Source of the DNA: Cytobacillus gottheilii
Lineage (GTDB): Bacteria; Bacillota; Bacilli; Bacillales; Cytobacillaceae
Direction: 5' to 3'
DNA: 64,000 nucleotides
NCBI RefSeq assembly: GCF_001636345.1
Contig: NZ_KV440945.1
Span: 3,243,354-3,307,353 of the forward strand
Shown piece by piece: positions 37,548 to 45,569 of this stretch (the first letter of the stretch is position 1; each line of letters starts with the position of its first letter). The notes under the pieces were generated by a model that worked only from the letters and a program-made list of their open reading frames with translations, was not told the origin of the DNA and did not search any database. The translations under genes were made by a program, and so were the position numbers.

Positions 37548-38061
37548 TAAGAATGTTGTAGCATTGGCGCTACTCGTTGGAATGGGTGCCGTTTTGCACA
37601 CAGTTGTACCTGGATTTGTATTTGGCATGAAGCCTGATATGATGTTAACCATGATGTTTCTTGGAATTTTATTATTCCCTGATGTAAGAAGCGTTTTATT
37701 ATTAGGCATTGCCACTGGGGTAATTTCCGCTTTAACTACCTCATTTCCATTAGGGCAGATCCCAAATATGATCGATAAACCGATTACAGCCTTTTTATTT
37801 TTCGGCATCTACCTAATCATTAAAAAATTCAACAAACCTACATTATCTGTTGCAATATTAACAGCAGCTGGCACGCTGATTTCAGGAGTTATTTTCTTAA
37901 CAGCAGCCTATCTGCTAGTCGGCTTGCCTGGTGCATTTGCTATCTTGTTTACCGGGACTGTACTGCCTGCAATGGCAATCAACACAGTGCTGATGGTCAT
38001 TCTTTATCCGGTTGCACAAACAATTGGGAAGCGGACAAAGTTAATACCTGCAAGTAACTAA
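37540..38061 (+). CDS. trpP: TrpP, tryptophan transporter
   Basis: A 173-residue small membrane protein with five or six spans, almost identical in length to TrpP (YhaG) of B. subtilis. Landmarks are LVGMGAVLHTVVPGFVFGMK, PDMMLTMMFLGILLFP and LPGAFAILFTGTVLPAMAINT. It takes up tryptophan. The ATG at 37540 follows GAGGAGAG. A TRAP-type repeat lies over the SD and start, so translation should fall when tryptophan is high. A clear terminator follows. Confidence 0.93.
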   Translation: MNSKNVVALALLVGMGAVLHTVVPGFVFGMKPDMMLTMMFLGILLFPDVRSVLLLGIATGVISALTTSFPLGQIPNMIDKPITAFLFFGIYLIIKKFNKPTLSVAILTAAGTLISGVIFLTAAYLLVGLPGAFAILFTGTVLPAMAINTVLMVILYPVAQTIGKRTKLIPASN

Positions 38062-38071
38062 CAATAAACTC

Positions 38072-38107
38072 TAGGTCCAAATCAACTGATTTGGACCTTT
38101 TAATTTG
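38072..38107 (+). terminator. Terminator after trpP
   Basis: AGGTCCAAATCA pairs with TGATTTGGACCT over a 2-nt gap loop, followed by TTTAATTTG. Confidence 0.88.
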
Positions 38108-38218
38108 TTTGTATTAAAAACTACAGTCTAATGCCTATTGTATCCCAACCAATTGGATGGAGACATTTCATGGATCTTTCATTAGAATAAGCCTATCAGC
38201 TTGAAGGAGGACATCATA

Positions 38219-38810
38219 ATGATAGAAGCTTTTATTCATGGAACCGCACTGGCATTCGGCCTTATTTTACCGCTTGGCGTTCAAAACGTCTTTATTTTTA
38301 ACCAAGGAGCCATCCATAAAAATTTCGCCCGCAGTATACCAGCCATTGTAACAGCAGCACTTTGTGATACTCTATTAATTCTATTAGCGGTCACAGGAGT
38401 ATCTTTAATCATTTTCCAATTTGAATGGCTAACTACTCTCATTTATGCTATTGGATTTATATTTCTAGTTTATATGGGATGGACAATACTAAAAAGTGAT
38501 TCAGCAGCCGATGACTAAAATGCAAATCACATTCGCAGCTTCCGTTTCTTTACTCAATCCTCATGCCATTATTGATATTATAGGAGTAATCGGTCCGAAT
38601 TCATTAGCTTATAAAGGGTATGAGCTAGTTGTTTTTACTTTATCCTGTATAGGCATTTCTTGGATTTGGTTTTTCGGTCTGGCCATAGCGGGAAGAATTT
38701 TGGGGAAGGTTGATGCAACCGGCAGCTTGGTCAAAAGGTTTAATCAAGTATCAGCCTTTATCATCTGGGGAATTGCCATTTATCTTGCAGTGAAAGCTTT
38801 TAGCGGATAA
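38219..38810 (+). pseudogene. LysE/ArgO-type amino-acid exporter interrupted by a frameshift
   Basis: Two adjacent open frames together make one LysE-family exporter of about 197 residues. The first, from ATG 38219 with a strong AAGGAGG SD, has the N-terminal part GLILPLGVQNVFIFNQG and three spans, and stops at 38518. The second, one base ahead in frame and open from 38496, continues with MQITFAASVSLLNPHAIIDI and the remaining spans to 38810. The family reads through this point in one frame, so a +1 shift between about 38495 and 38518 breaks the gene; an A5 run at 38491-38495 is a likely spot. It could be a true pseudogene, a phase-variable or frameshifting site, or a sequencing error. Confidence 0.8.
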
Positions 38811-38841
38811 GCCTAGAATGTTTTTTCATTTCCCGCCGTTC

Positions 38842-39021
38842 CTAAAAAAAGAGTGTGACGATTCCTAATAATAGGAGCAAGCCTCCCCCTGCTCCAAGGG
38901 TGGCTGCTCTTTTTTTTAACAAATATTTCGGCGGATACATGCCTGGCTTTTTAATTAAAAGGAAACAATACCCTGCACCAGCCAGCATGGTAAAGCCCAA
39001 AATAAGTAAAATACTTGTCAT
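38842..39021 (-). CDS. Small two-span membrane protein, unknown
   Basis: A 59-residue protein: span ILLILGFTMLAGAGYCFLLI, a basic loop (KKPGMYPPKYLLKKRA) and a second span LGAGGGLLLLLGIVTLFF. I do not recognise the family. The ATG at 39021 is used because AAGGAG lies 11 nt upstream; GTG codons four and three codons earlier are too close to that SD. It is encoded opposite to its neighbours, between the broken exporter and yhaH. Confidence 0.65.
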   Translation of the reverse strand: MTSILLILGFTMLAGAGYCFLLIKKPGMYPPKYLLKKRAATLGAGGGLLLLLGIVTLFF

Positions 39022-39197
39022 CTTTGCCACCACTCCTTCTTAGCCTTGTACCAATATATGCCTGCCTCCGCTCTCTTATGAAATACAAAAACGTTTAAAT
39101 ACGACAATATTGTGTTAAATACATAAAAAGGTGTTTATTGATCGTAAAAATTTGTGTAAGATAAAACTATGAAAACGTTTTATCTGGGGAGGTTATC

Positions 39198-39569
39198 ATG
39201 ATGAAGGCAAAATCATTTCTATTAGGTTTGATTGCTGGAGGAACAGCTGCTGGCATTTCTGCCCTTTTAACAGCACCTGCTTCCGGAAAAGAAACTAGAA
39301 CCGTTATTCATACGAACGGAAATATTGTTAAACATCGATTAGATTATTTAAAAGAACAGCTTCTTGATATAAAACGGGCAACGACAACAGTTACAACAGA
39401 AGGAAAAAGTGCTTTTGCTGAACTGTCAAAGGATCTGAAAGGTTCGATTCACGACTGGAAAAACGAAATTCGTCCTCATGAACAGAACTTAAAACGTGAA
39501 ATCCAGGAGATCGAAACAGCCATTCAAGAATTAGAGACCACACTAAATCAAGGGAAAAATTCCAGGTAA
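39198..39569 (+). CDS. yhaH: YtxH-domain protein YhaH
   Basis: A 123-residue protein. A single N-terminal hydrophobic segment with Gly motifs (SFLLGLIAGGTAAGISALLT) followed by APASGKETR is the YtxH signature; the rest is a charged coiled-coil-like helix (residues 45-120). YtxH proteins are general-stress or envelope-associated proteins of unknown mechanism. The first ATG (39198) has GGGGAGG at 5 nt; the second ATG, one codon later, is equally plausible. Position upstream of scoC matches yhaH of B. subtilis. Confidence 0.85.
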   Translation: MMKAKSFLLGLIAGGTAAGISALLTAPASGKETRTVIHTNGNIVKHRLDYLKEQLLDIKRATTTVTTEGKSAFAELSKDLKGSIHDWKNEIRPHEQNLKREIQEIETAIQELETTLNQGKNSR

Positions 39570-39573
39570 GATC

Positions 39574-39617
39574 AGCATCTTTCCAAGAAATAAATTTCTT
39601 TGGAAAGATGCTTTTTA
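39574..39617 (+). terminator. Terminator after yhaH
   Basis: AGCATCTTTCCAAGAAA pairs perfectly with its complement over a 4-nt loop, followed by TTTTATTG. Confidence 0.92.
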
Positions 39618-39856
39618 TTGCTTTTTTATATTTTTAAGTTTAATACATTAGAAAAGAAGGATTTTGCCTCCTTCAGAACGAAAACTAATATATTATAAAA
39701 ATGGTTTTAAAAATAGTAAAGCGTATACAATTTCGTTCTTTTTTTCTAAAAATCGATTGAAACTCATAACAAGCAACTTCCTAAGAAATAATTTCTAAAA
39801 ATTTCGCAAATTAATACCTTTATTAATTTTTGTTTTATTGGCATAATGATAATAAG

Positions 39857-40142
39857 AAATGTGGAAACGGCTCGCTCAGTCCCGACAAGCATAAGGCAAG
39901 TCATTTAGAAGGTTGCCCTTTAACCTTCTGGATGGATTGACTTATGACCTCGAGGGACTAGCCGTTGGAACTGGACTACTTAGAATGTGGAAGGCGCTTG
40001 CCCAGGAGCGACAAGCTTAAGACAAGACGGCTGGAAGGTTGCACTTTAACCTTCTGGACGGATTGGCTTAAGACCTCGAGCTCCTAGCGCCTGGAACTGG
40101 ACTACTTGAAATGTGGAAACGGCTTGCTCATTCTTGAAGCGC
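39857..40142 (+). repeat. Tandem 126-bp palindromic repeat (2.2 copies) before scoC
   Basis: ATGTGGAA starts at 39859, 39985 and 40111, an exact 126-bp period. Each full copy contains nested inverted parts: GCGCTTGC-type start against CTAGCGCC end, CTTAAG twice, and AAGGTT against AACCTT, so the copy folds into a long interrupted hairpin. Bases that differ between copies often change in pairs (for example CAGTCCCG with GGGACTAG in copy 1, AGGAGCG with AGCTCCT in copy 2). The third copy is cut short. A further copy lies inverted at 59446-59570. Confidence 0.88.
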
Positions 40143-40201
40143 AACCGTAAAAATCAAAAAATCGAAATCTTAATTTCCTTATAAAGCAGGTGAATAAGTG
40201 T

Positions 40202-40777
40202 ATGTCGAATAAAGAATATACAATGAAAGAGGCATTACTTTTCAGTCAGAGAATAGCTCAGTTAAGTAAAGCCTTATGGAAAGCCGTTGAGAAGGATTGG
40301 CAGAATTGGATTAAACCGTATGATCTTAATATTAATGAGCACCATATTTTATGGATTTCCTATCATCTGAATGGAGCCTCTATCTCTGATGTTGCAAAAT
40401 TTGGCGTCATGCATGTTTCTACCGCGTTTAACTTTTCAAAGAAGTTAGAGGAACGAGGCTATTTACGATTCTCAAAAAAGGAAAATGATAAAAGAAATAC
40501 GTATATTGAACTTACCCCAGAAGGTGAAAACGTTTTACTAAGTATGATGGAGTCCTATAATCCTGAAGAGAACTCAGTATTTTCAGGAGCCTCCCCATTG
40601 AGAGAATTATATGGAAAGTTCCCGGATGTGATCGAGGTAATGACAATTGTCCGAAATATTTATGGCGATGATTTTATGGAGATTTTTGAAAAATCATTTG
40701 AGAATATTGAAAATGAATTTACAGATAACAACGGAATCATCGAAAAAAAGGATAAATCAGAAAAAGAACTCGTCTGA
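40202..40777 (+). CDS. scoC: ScoC (Hpr), MarR-family transition-state regulator
   Basis: A 191-residue winged-helix regulator; Hpr/ScoC proteins are about 200 residues. The start [20 protein letters not shown] and [20 protein letters not shown], then [20 protein letters not shown] (recognition helix) and [16 protein letters not shown] (wing) match ScoC. It represses exoprotease, sporulation and peptide-transport genes during growth. The ATG at 40202 has AGCAGGTGA 8-9 nt upstream; GTG at 40190 lies within that SD. Its leader probably contains the 126-bp repeats just upstream. Confidence 0.92.
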   Translation: MSNKEYTMKEALLFSQRIAQLSKALWKAVEKDWQNWIKPYDLNINEHHILWISYHLNGASISDVAKFGVMHVSTAFNFSKKLEERGYLRFSKKENDKRNTYIELTPEGENVLLSMMESYNPEENSVFSGASPLRELYGKFPDVIEVMTIVRNIYGDDFMEIFEKSFENIENEFTDNNGIIEKKDKSEKELV

Positions 40778-41088
40778 TACAACAAATGCTTTGACTCCCC
40801 TCCACTTATGTAAAATTTATAATCACTCCAGCTGCTGCATAATCAAACAGCAGCTGGACCACTTAAATCATCCTTCGATTAATCTCTATGCTATTTGTAC
40901 ACTAAAAAAAACCTTTGCAAAGCCCCAGAATAATCTACATAATAATTCATCAAAATGACTATAAAATCACTCCTCATTTTTTCTAATATTAACCATAAAA
41001 ATACCTATTGATTTTTCATGTTATTCATCGTAAAGTATCTTAGTAAGTTTTGGATTTAACTAATACTTTCTCCCTTTGGAGGTCTAAC
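40778..41088 (+). other. Spacer between scoC and the DUF3267 gene
   Basis: Contains a perfect 10-bp hairpin at 40828-40858 (CCAGCTGCTG with CAGCAGCTGG) that lacks a T-run. Nothing else stands out. Confidence 0.5.
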
Positions 41089-41637
41089 ATGATGAACTGC
41101 TGGAAGACGATTAATTTCACTAAACAATATAGACCCGAGCGGCTTTTTATATTGTCTTCCTTAACAATGCTACTTACTTTTATAATAGTGTATGTACCAG
41201 CTACTTATCTTTTTGTTCCGAACTACTTTTATGATAATTATTTTATTTTGTTTGTGGCAGGAATGTGGATTCTTTATCCGCTTCATAAAATTCTTCACTT
41301 CATTCCATTAATACCTTGTGGAAAAAAGGTGAAAAAAACAGCAGAAATGAGATTTGGCATTATGCCGATTCTGCACTTTATTGTAAATGAACCAATTACG
41401 CGTTTTACCTTTTTAATTGCCCTTTGCACCCCTTTTATTGTAATTAATGCGCTGTTGGCTGCTGGATGTTTTCTTTTCCCTCATTATGTTCACTATTTTG
41501 TTATTTTAATAGCTTATCATACAGGGATTTGTCTTTTTGACATGATCATCATGAAAGATGTCATGAAAGCTCCTGCTCAGTCCTTTATAGAAGAAAATGA
41601 AGATGGTTTTGAAATATTATTGCAAAGAGAAGGTTAA
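41089..41637 (+). CDS. DUF3267-type membrane protein (zincin-like fold, YhaJ-position)
   Basis: A 182-residue protein with four to five spans. It resembles DUF3267 (putative zincin) membrane proteins: a span followed by PLHKILHFIPLIPCGKK, then a region FGIMPILHFIVNEPITRFTF. Where related zincins carry HExxH, this protein reads HKILH, so the catalytic Glu is absent and peptidase activity is doubtful. The ATG at 41089 follows GGAGG at 6 nt. It lies between scoC and prsA, where B. subtilis has yhaI-yhaJ-yhaK; family assignment is tentative. Confidence 0.65.
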   Translation: MMNCWKTINFTKQYRPERLFILSSLTMLLTFIIVYVPATYLFVPNYFYDNYFILFVAGMWILYPLHKILHFIPLIPCGKKVKKTAEMRFGIMPILHFIVNEPITRFTFLIALCTPFIVINALLAAGCFLFPHYVHYFVILIAYHTGICLFDMIIMKDVMKAPAQSFIEENEDGFEILLQREG

Positions 41638-41705
41638 AACTGGGTAAAAGGCACTCCTTCTTCATACTAAATTTTTGACAGATTCTGCTTATTTCAGTTA
41701 TTCTT

Positions 41706-41738
41706 TAAAAGACATCTCATAATGGATGTCTTTTTTTC
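41706..41738 (+). terminator. Terminator after the DUF3267 gene
   Basis: AAAAGACATC pairs with GATGTCTTTT, 8-nt loop, then further T. Confidence 0.88.
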
Positions 41739-41857
41739 ATATGCTAAATTTAATTAGAAAAGAAAATCCTGTTACAATCTTAAATACTATCTTTTTTATT
41801 TAAATTTTGTTATTGTAATTAAGTAAGAAAACTTCGCCGATGGGGAGGGAATCTTCG

Positions 41858-42037
41858 TTGATCTCCATTTTTATTGTGTTTGCTATATTTATTCTATTCT
41901 ATATTAACAAAATGACATATTCCCTTTGTCTGCAAAAGGAAATACCTGAAGAACGCCAGCCAAAGGTTTATAGAACAATTAATGTTCTGATCACGATTCT
42001 TCTTATTTCTTCTTTTGTAGAAATTTCATTTACGTAA
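41858..42037 (+). CDS. Small two-span membrane protein, unknown
   Basis: A 59-residue protein with two hydrophobic spans (ISIFIVFAIFILFYI and INVLITILLISSFVEI) and a charged link containing PEERQPKVYR. I do not recognise the family. A TTG at 41858 is the preferred start, since GGGGAGGG lies 7-8 nt before it; an ATG at 41840 overlaps that SD and has none of its own. A terminator follows at once, so it is an independent unit just upstream of the spore-type miniproteins. Confidence 0.6.
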   Translation: MISIFIVFAIFILFYINKMTYSLCLQKEIPEERQPKVYRTINVLITILLISSFVEISFT

Positions 42038-42041
42038 TGCC

Positions 42042-42079
42042 AAATAACCAGGCTGTATATCACAGCTTGGTTATTTTTG
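42042..42079 (+). terminator. Terminator after the small membrane protein gene
   Basis: AATAACCAGGCTG pairs with CAGCTTGGTTATT (one mismatch), followed by TTTGTC. Confidence 0.8.
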
Positions 42080-42118
42080 TCTCATTTTGTATAAATGATA
42101 TAAAAATATGAATTGCAT

Positions 42119-42153
42119 ATGCAAAGGACGCTTTATGGCGTCCTTTGCATTTT
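42119..42153. terminator. Strong hairpin between convergent small genes
   Basis: GCAAAGGACGC pairs perfectly with GCGTCCTTTGC around six bases; ATTTTCCC follows on plus, no T-run on minus. It may serve the minus-strand YjcZ genes or back up the plus-strand terminator. Confidence 0.6.
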
Positions 42154-42250
42154 CCCGGGTTAAAGCCGGGAGATACTCATACTGATTTAGTACCATCAGC
42201 ATTCCTTATATAAGAAAGTATCCTTCATCTACAAGGTACGGTCTTCTAAG

Positions 42251-42346
42251 TTACAGCCAAGAAGCTCCGATGATAATTAACAGAATGAAAAGAACTACGA
42301 TTAACGCGAAACCTCCACCATAACCATATCCGTTTGAACCAGACAT
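42251..42346 (-). CDS. YjcZ-family sporulation miniprotein (31 residues)
   Basis: Sequence begins MSGSNGYGYGGGFAL, then a single hydrophobic helix IVVLFILLIIIGASWL. This Gly/Tyr head plus Val/Leu/Ile tail is typical of the YjcZ/SscA family of tiny spore-associated proteins in Bacillus. GGAGGAATTTGA precedes the ATG at 42346. A near copy is encoded 58 bp upstream in the same direction (42405-42488), pointing to local duplication. Confidence 0.85.
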   Translation of the reverse strand: MSGSNGYGYGGGFALIVVLFILLIIIGASWL

Positions 42347-42404
42347 TCAAATTCCTCCTTTCTCGTTGGGACAAAGGGTTCAGAGAACCCAATGTCTTTT
42401 TAAA

Positions 42405-42488
42405 TTAAAGCCATGCTGCACCAACGATGATCAATAAGATGAACAACACAACGATTAAAGCGAATCCGCTGCCGTATGCACCGCCCAT
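42405..42488 (-). CDS. YjcZ-family sporulation miniprotein (27 residues)
   Basis: Sequence MGGAYGSGFAL followed by the helix IVVLFILLIIVGAAWL, nearly identical to the tail of the 31-residue paralogue downstream. The SD GGAGGTG sits 5 nt from the ATG at 42488. A sporulation-type -10 (CATATGATA on minus, 42619-42627) lies 130 bp upstream but has no convincing -35. Confidence 0.85.
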   Translation of the reverse strand: MGGAYGSGFALIVVLFILLIIVGAAWL

Positions 42489-42913
42489 GATAACACCTCC
42501 CTCATAGGTTGCTACCATATACTATTCAAAGCCTTCTGTTTTCGAGTAGGCATTTTCACCAGGAATCTGAAATTTCTTTCCTGGCTGTTTTTCAAAACCG
42601 CTTATCGCAGTTTCTATGTATCATATGTAGCAAATCAAATTTCGGGATAGGCAAATACCCAAATTTTTTAAATTGACTATGTAGTTTTATTTTTTTTATT
42701 AAATACATTATGGTATAGTAATGGATGTGTACAAAAATAGGCTTTTTCTAAATGTTGTTGTTTTTAATAAGTTGAATGCAAGGCAAAGAATATAAGCTTT
42801 TGTCATCTGTAAAATCGGCCATTCATTAGATTCGTGTGGAAGAAACCGTCACCTTATGAACAACTGCGTTTTTGAAAGCAGCCAATTGAAATTAACGATT
42901 AGGAGTGTTCAAC
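42489..42913. other. Divergent regulatory region between YjcZ genes and prsA
   Basis: 425 bp without a gene. It holds a weak sporulation-type -10 for the YjcZ genes at 42619-42627 (minus) and an extended -10 for prsA at 42711-42719. The prsA leader would then be about 190 nt. Confidence 0.5.
42711..42719 (+). promoter_or_regulatory. Candidate extended -10 promoter of prsA
   Basis: TGGTATAGT fits TGnTATAnT; the -35 region is only T-rich. It predicts an unusually long 5' leader. Confidence 0.4.
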
Positions 42914-43843
42914 ATGAAAAAATGGGTTATTTCCTTCTCCCTTGCTGCTGGAGTTTTAGGATTAAGTGCTTGTAGCAATGGAGGCTCTGACGCTGTTGTT
43001 GAAACAGGAAATGGCGATATAACGAAGGACGAGCTATATGAAGCGATGAAGGAAAAATATGGTGAACAGACACTTCGTGAGCTTGTATACGAAAAAGTTC
43101 TATCCGAAAACTATGAAGTTACGGATGAAGAATTGAATGAACAGATGGATGAATTAAAGCAGCAGCTTGGTGCAAATTTTGAGCTAGCATTGCAGCAATA
43201 CGGTTATGAAGATGAAGATCAGCTTAGAGAAACACTGCGTGCAACTTTATTGCAGGAAAAAGCTGCAGTTAAAGATGTAGAAGTATCTGAAGAAGAAGTA
43301 CAAGAATACTATGATAATTATCAGCCTCGCATTAAGGCTCGTCATATCCTTGTAGAGGATGAAGAAACAGCTAACGAAGTGAAACAAAAGCTTGATGATG
43401 GCGGAAACTTTGAAGAATTAGCAACTGAATATTCTAAAGACCCTGGTTCTGCTGCAAATGGCGGCGACTTAGGCTGGTTTGGACAAGGTCAAATGGTAGC
43501 AGAATTTGAAGAAGCGGCGTATGCACTTGATGTAGATGAAATCAGTGCGCCTGTTCAATCTCAGCATGGCTTCCATGTTATCCAAGTAACTGAAAAAGAA
43601 GAGAAAAAGTCTTTTGATGAAATGAAAGAAGATATGGAACATGATCTTAAAGTAGCTAAGCTTCAACAGGATCCAACGATTGTACAAGCTGCATTGGACA
43701 GAGAACTGAAAGATGCAAATGTAGATGTTAAGGATGAAGATTTGAAAAGCATCATAAGTGACAGCTCTGCAGAAGGTGAAGATGCTGACACAGAGAACAC
43801 TGAAGAAGAAAGCACTGAAGAATCAGAAACTGAAACAGAATAA
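42914..43843 (+). CDS. prsA: PrsA, peptidyl-prolyl isomerase foldase lipoprotein
   Basis: A 309-residue lipoprotein with type II signal peptide and lipobox LSAC (Cys20). The SurA-like N-terminal part is followed by a parvulin (PpiC) domain at about residues 135-230: [42 protein letters not shown] and [11 protein letters not shown] contain its conserved residues. The tail is very acidic (Glu/Thr/Ser). It folds secreted proteins between membrane and wall. The ATG at 42914 follows TAGGAGTG; GTG 42905 is inside that SD. In B. subtilis prsA is repressed by ScoC, whose gene is 2.7 kb upstream. Confidence 0.95.
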   Translation: MKKWVISFSLAAGVLGLSACSNGGSDAVVETGNGDITKDELYEAMKEKYGEQTLRELVYEKVLSENYEVTDEELNEQMDELKQQLGANFELALQQYGYEDEDQLRETLRATLLQEKAAVKDVEVSEEEVQEYYDNYQPRIKARHILVEDEETANEVKQKLDDGGNFEELATEYSKDPGSAANGGDLGWFGQGQMVAEFEEAAYALDVDEISAPVQSQHGFHVIQVTEKEEKKSFDEMKEDMEHDLKVAKLQQDPTIVQAALDRELKDANVDVKDEDLKSIISDSSAEGEDADTENTEEESTEESETETE

Positions 43844-43847
43844 AGAC

Positions 43848-43880
43848 AAACGGGTTCCTGAATAAGGAACCCGTTTTTTA
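43848..43880. terminator. Terminator shared by prsA and yhaL
   Basis: AAACGGGTTCCT pairs with AGGAACCCGTTT, 5-nt loop, then TTTTATG on plus; on minus it follows the yhaL stop by 15 nt. Confidence 0.88.
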
Positions 43881-43894
43881 TGCTTTAGCACGTC

Positions 43895-44080
43895 TCATCC
43901 AAAGGAGCGTTCGCCTGCCTTTTTCTCCTCTTTCTTCTCCTCTAGCCGCTGCATATACACTTCTCCTTCGCGCTCAATCATTTCATTTTCCTCACGTCTT
44001 TCATCTCTGCCTGTTTTAATCGCCATAATTGCACAAAAAACGATTCCTGCCGCAATAAAATACACCCATACTGGAATCAA
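43895..44080 (-). CDS. yhaL: YhaL, sporulation membrane protein
   Basis: A 61-residue protein: one N-terminal span (IPVWVYFIAAGIVFCAIMAI) followed by a highly charged helix containing EREGEVYMQRLEEKKEEK. This matches the Spore_YhaL family, and its place convergent with prsA and next to yhaM is the B. subtilis order. The start is a TTG at 44080 preceded by GAGGGAT. Precise role in sporulation is unknown. Confidence 0.88.
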   Translation of the reverse strand: MIPVWVYFIAAGIVFCAIMAIKTGRDERREENEMIEREGEVYMQRLEEKKEEKKAGERSFG

Positions 44081-44258
44081 GTTAATCCCTCATCTCTTCT
44101 TAGTTTGTCCTATTACCTATTAAAACTTTATGCAGTTTTCATAGATTTATGCTATTTTTATGTAGCCTTCGCGGCTATGTGGAGCTACTATATTTTTAAA
44201 TAGAAAAAGAAGCTGGAAAAAAGAAATAAACACCAATATTCAATATCTTGTTTTGCTC

Positions 44259-44511
44259 ATTTAAACAAGTCCGTTCCACTGCGCTGCGGACCCTCGCTTT
44301 CCGTGGGGAGGAAGCTGAGCCTCCCAGGAGCAAGCTCCTGCGGGGTCTCACCTTTTCCTCTATTGCCCACAGGAGTCGAGGGTCCTCCGCTCCATTTCAC
44401 TCATGTTACTAAAATATATTTTACAATTACAAAAAAAAAAACCGAATGATTAGAAAGATGAACTTCCTAACTATTCGGTTCTATAAGTGTGTTAAATATT
44501 TATATCCCAGC
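44259..44511 (-). repeat. Composite repeat-terminator element, copy A (after yhaM)
   Basis: Starts with ATTTAAACAAG-N2-CGTTCCACTGCGC and holds a large palindrome (GCGGACCCTCG against CGAGGGTCCTCCGC) with inner hairpins, then the terminator hairpin 44440-44480 and a GTTAAATATTTAT tail that ends about 15 bp before the yhaM stop codon. Copies B (55342-55592) and C (58905-59033) share order, orientation and sequence. Confidence 0.85.
44430..44480 (-). terminator. Terminator of yhaM inside composite element A
   Basis: AACCGAATGATTAG against CTAACTATTCGGTT, with ten or more T following on the minus strand. Nearly the same hairpin follows hemZ and yheA. Confidence 0.88.
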
Positions 44512-44525
44512 CTCTTTTCATTCTT

Positions 44526-45470
44526 TTACTTATGAAAGGTTGGCTTATAAAAGGATCGATTATCGAGTGCAAAAACTCGTTCTGTAAATTCGCCAGGCTT
44601 TGTGCGATGGAGCGCACGGTCTAGCATATTCATTTTTGCGTCTAAATTATCAATATAATGAAGGATTTCCGCTTCTTTAATCATCGGCGGTTTCGGGCTC
44701 CCCCACTCTGCCTTTCCATGATGGGACAGAACGAGATGCTGAAGAACCATAACCTCTTCACCGCTAATAGAAAGTTCCTCTGCTGCTTTGCCAATTTCAT
44801 TCACCATAATCGTGATATGTCCAAGCAAATTCCCTTCAACGGTATACACAGTTGATATAGGACCAGAAAGCTCCGTAACCTTCCCTAAATCATGAAGAAT
44901 CACACCTGCATATAAGAGGTCTTTATCAAGACTAGGGTAGAGTCCTGCAATTGATTTGGCCAAGTCAAGCATAGATACAACATGATAGGCAAGACCGGAT
45001 ACAAATTCATGATGATTTTTTGTTGCAGCCGGAAATTCCAGAAACGCTTTTTGATGTTTCTTGAGCAAATGTCTGGTTATTCTTTGCACATTCGGGTTTT
45101 TCATTTCAAATATATATTGAGTGATTTTACTCATCATTTCATCTGTACTTACAGGCGCAGTTTCAAGAAAATCTGCTAGTTTTACTGGATCTGTAGGAGA
45201 CGCTGGTCTAATTTGGCGAATACGAAGCTGATTACGTCCACGGTAATTTAAAATATCACCAGCTACTTTTACAATCGTTTCAGGACTGTAGCTTTTTTCA
45301 TCTTCATCTGATACATCCCAGAGCTTCGCTTCGATCTCTCCGCTCTGATCCTGAAAAATTAATGTTAAAAACGGCTTGCCGTTGCTGGCAATCCCTTTTG
45401 TTGCGTTTTTAATCAGCAGAAATACTTCTATTTGTTCTCCAACTTCGTAATATACAATTCCTTTGCTCAT
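44526..45470 (-). CDS. yhaM: YhaM, 3'-5' exoribonuclease
   Basis: A 314-residue protein, the same length as B. subtilis YhaM. The N-terminal OB-fold (residues 1-95, with [19 protein letters not shown]) binds nucleic acid; the HD domain follows, with [15 protein letters not shown] and the metal pair in [17 protein letters not shown], then [15 protein letters not shown]. It degrades RNA and single-stranded DNA ends in a metal-dependent way. Third gene of a yhaO-yhaN-yhaM set, 99 bp after yhaN. The SD GGGAG is 13 nt from the ATG. Confidence 0.93.
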   Translation of the reverse strand: MSKGIVYYEVGEQIEVFLLIKNATKGIASNGKPFLTLIFQDQSGEIEAKLWDVSDEDEKSYSPETIVKVAGDILNYRGRNQLRIRQIRPASPTDPVKLADFLETAPVSTDEMMSKITQYIFEMKNPNVQRITRHLLKKHQKAFLEFPAATKNHHEFVSGLAYHVVSMLDLAKSIAGLYPSLDKDLLYAGVILHDLGKVTELSGPISTVYTVEGNLLGHITIMVNEIGKAAEELSISGEEVMVLQHLVLSHHGKAEWGSPKPPMIKEAEILHYIDNLDAKMNMLDRALHRTKPGEFTERVFALDNRSFYKPTFHK

Positions 45471-45569
45471 ACGTGCACCGACGCTCCCTTCTATGAAAAT
45501 AGTATAACATAGAAAGCGATAGTTTCGAAGTTCAGGCAGGAACAGACACCCTTATGCCTCCACTAACAA

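Larger units (their letters stand above)
39570..40201 (+). other. Spacer upstream of scoC with 126-bp repeats
   Basis: A 632-bp gap: the yhaH terminator, an AT-rich stretch to about 39855 that should contain the scoC promoter, then 2.2 copies of a 126-bp repeat up to about 40140 and the scoC SD. Confidence 0.7.
44081..44525 (-). other. Spacer filled by composite repeat-terminator copy A
   Basis: The 445-bp gap between yhaL and yhaM is mostly the composite element at 44259-44511. The left part (44081-44258) should contain the yhaL promoter. Confidence 0.6.
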
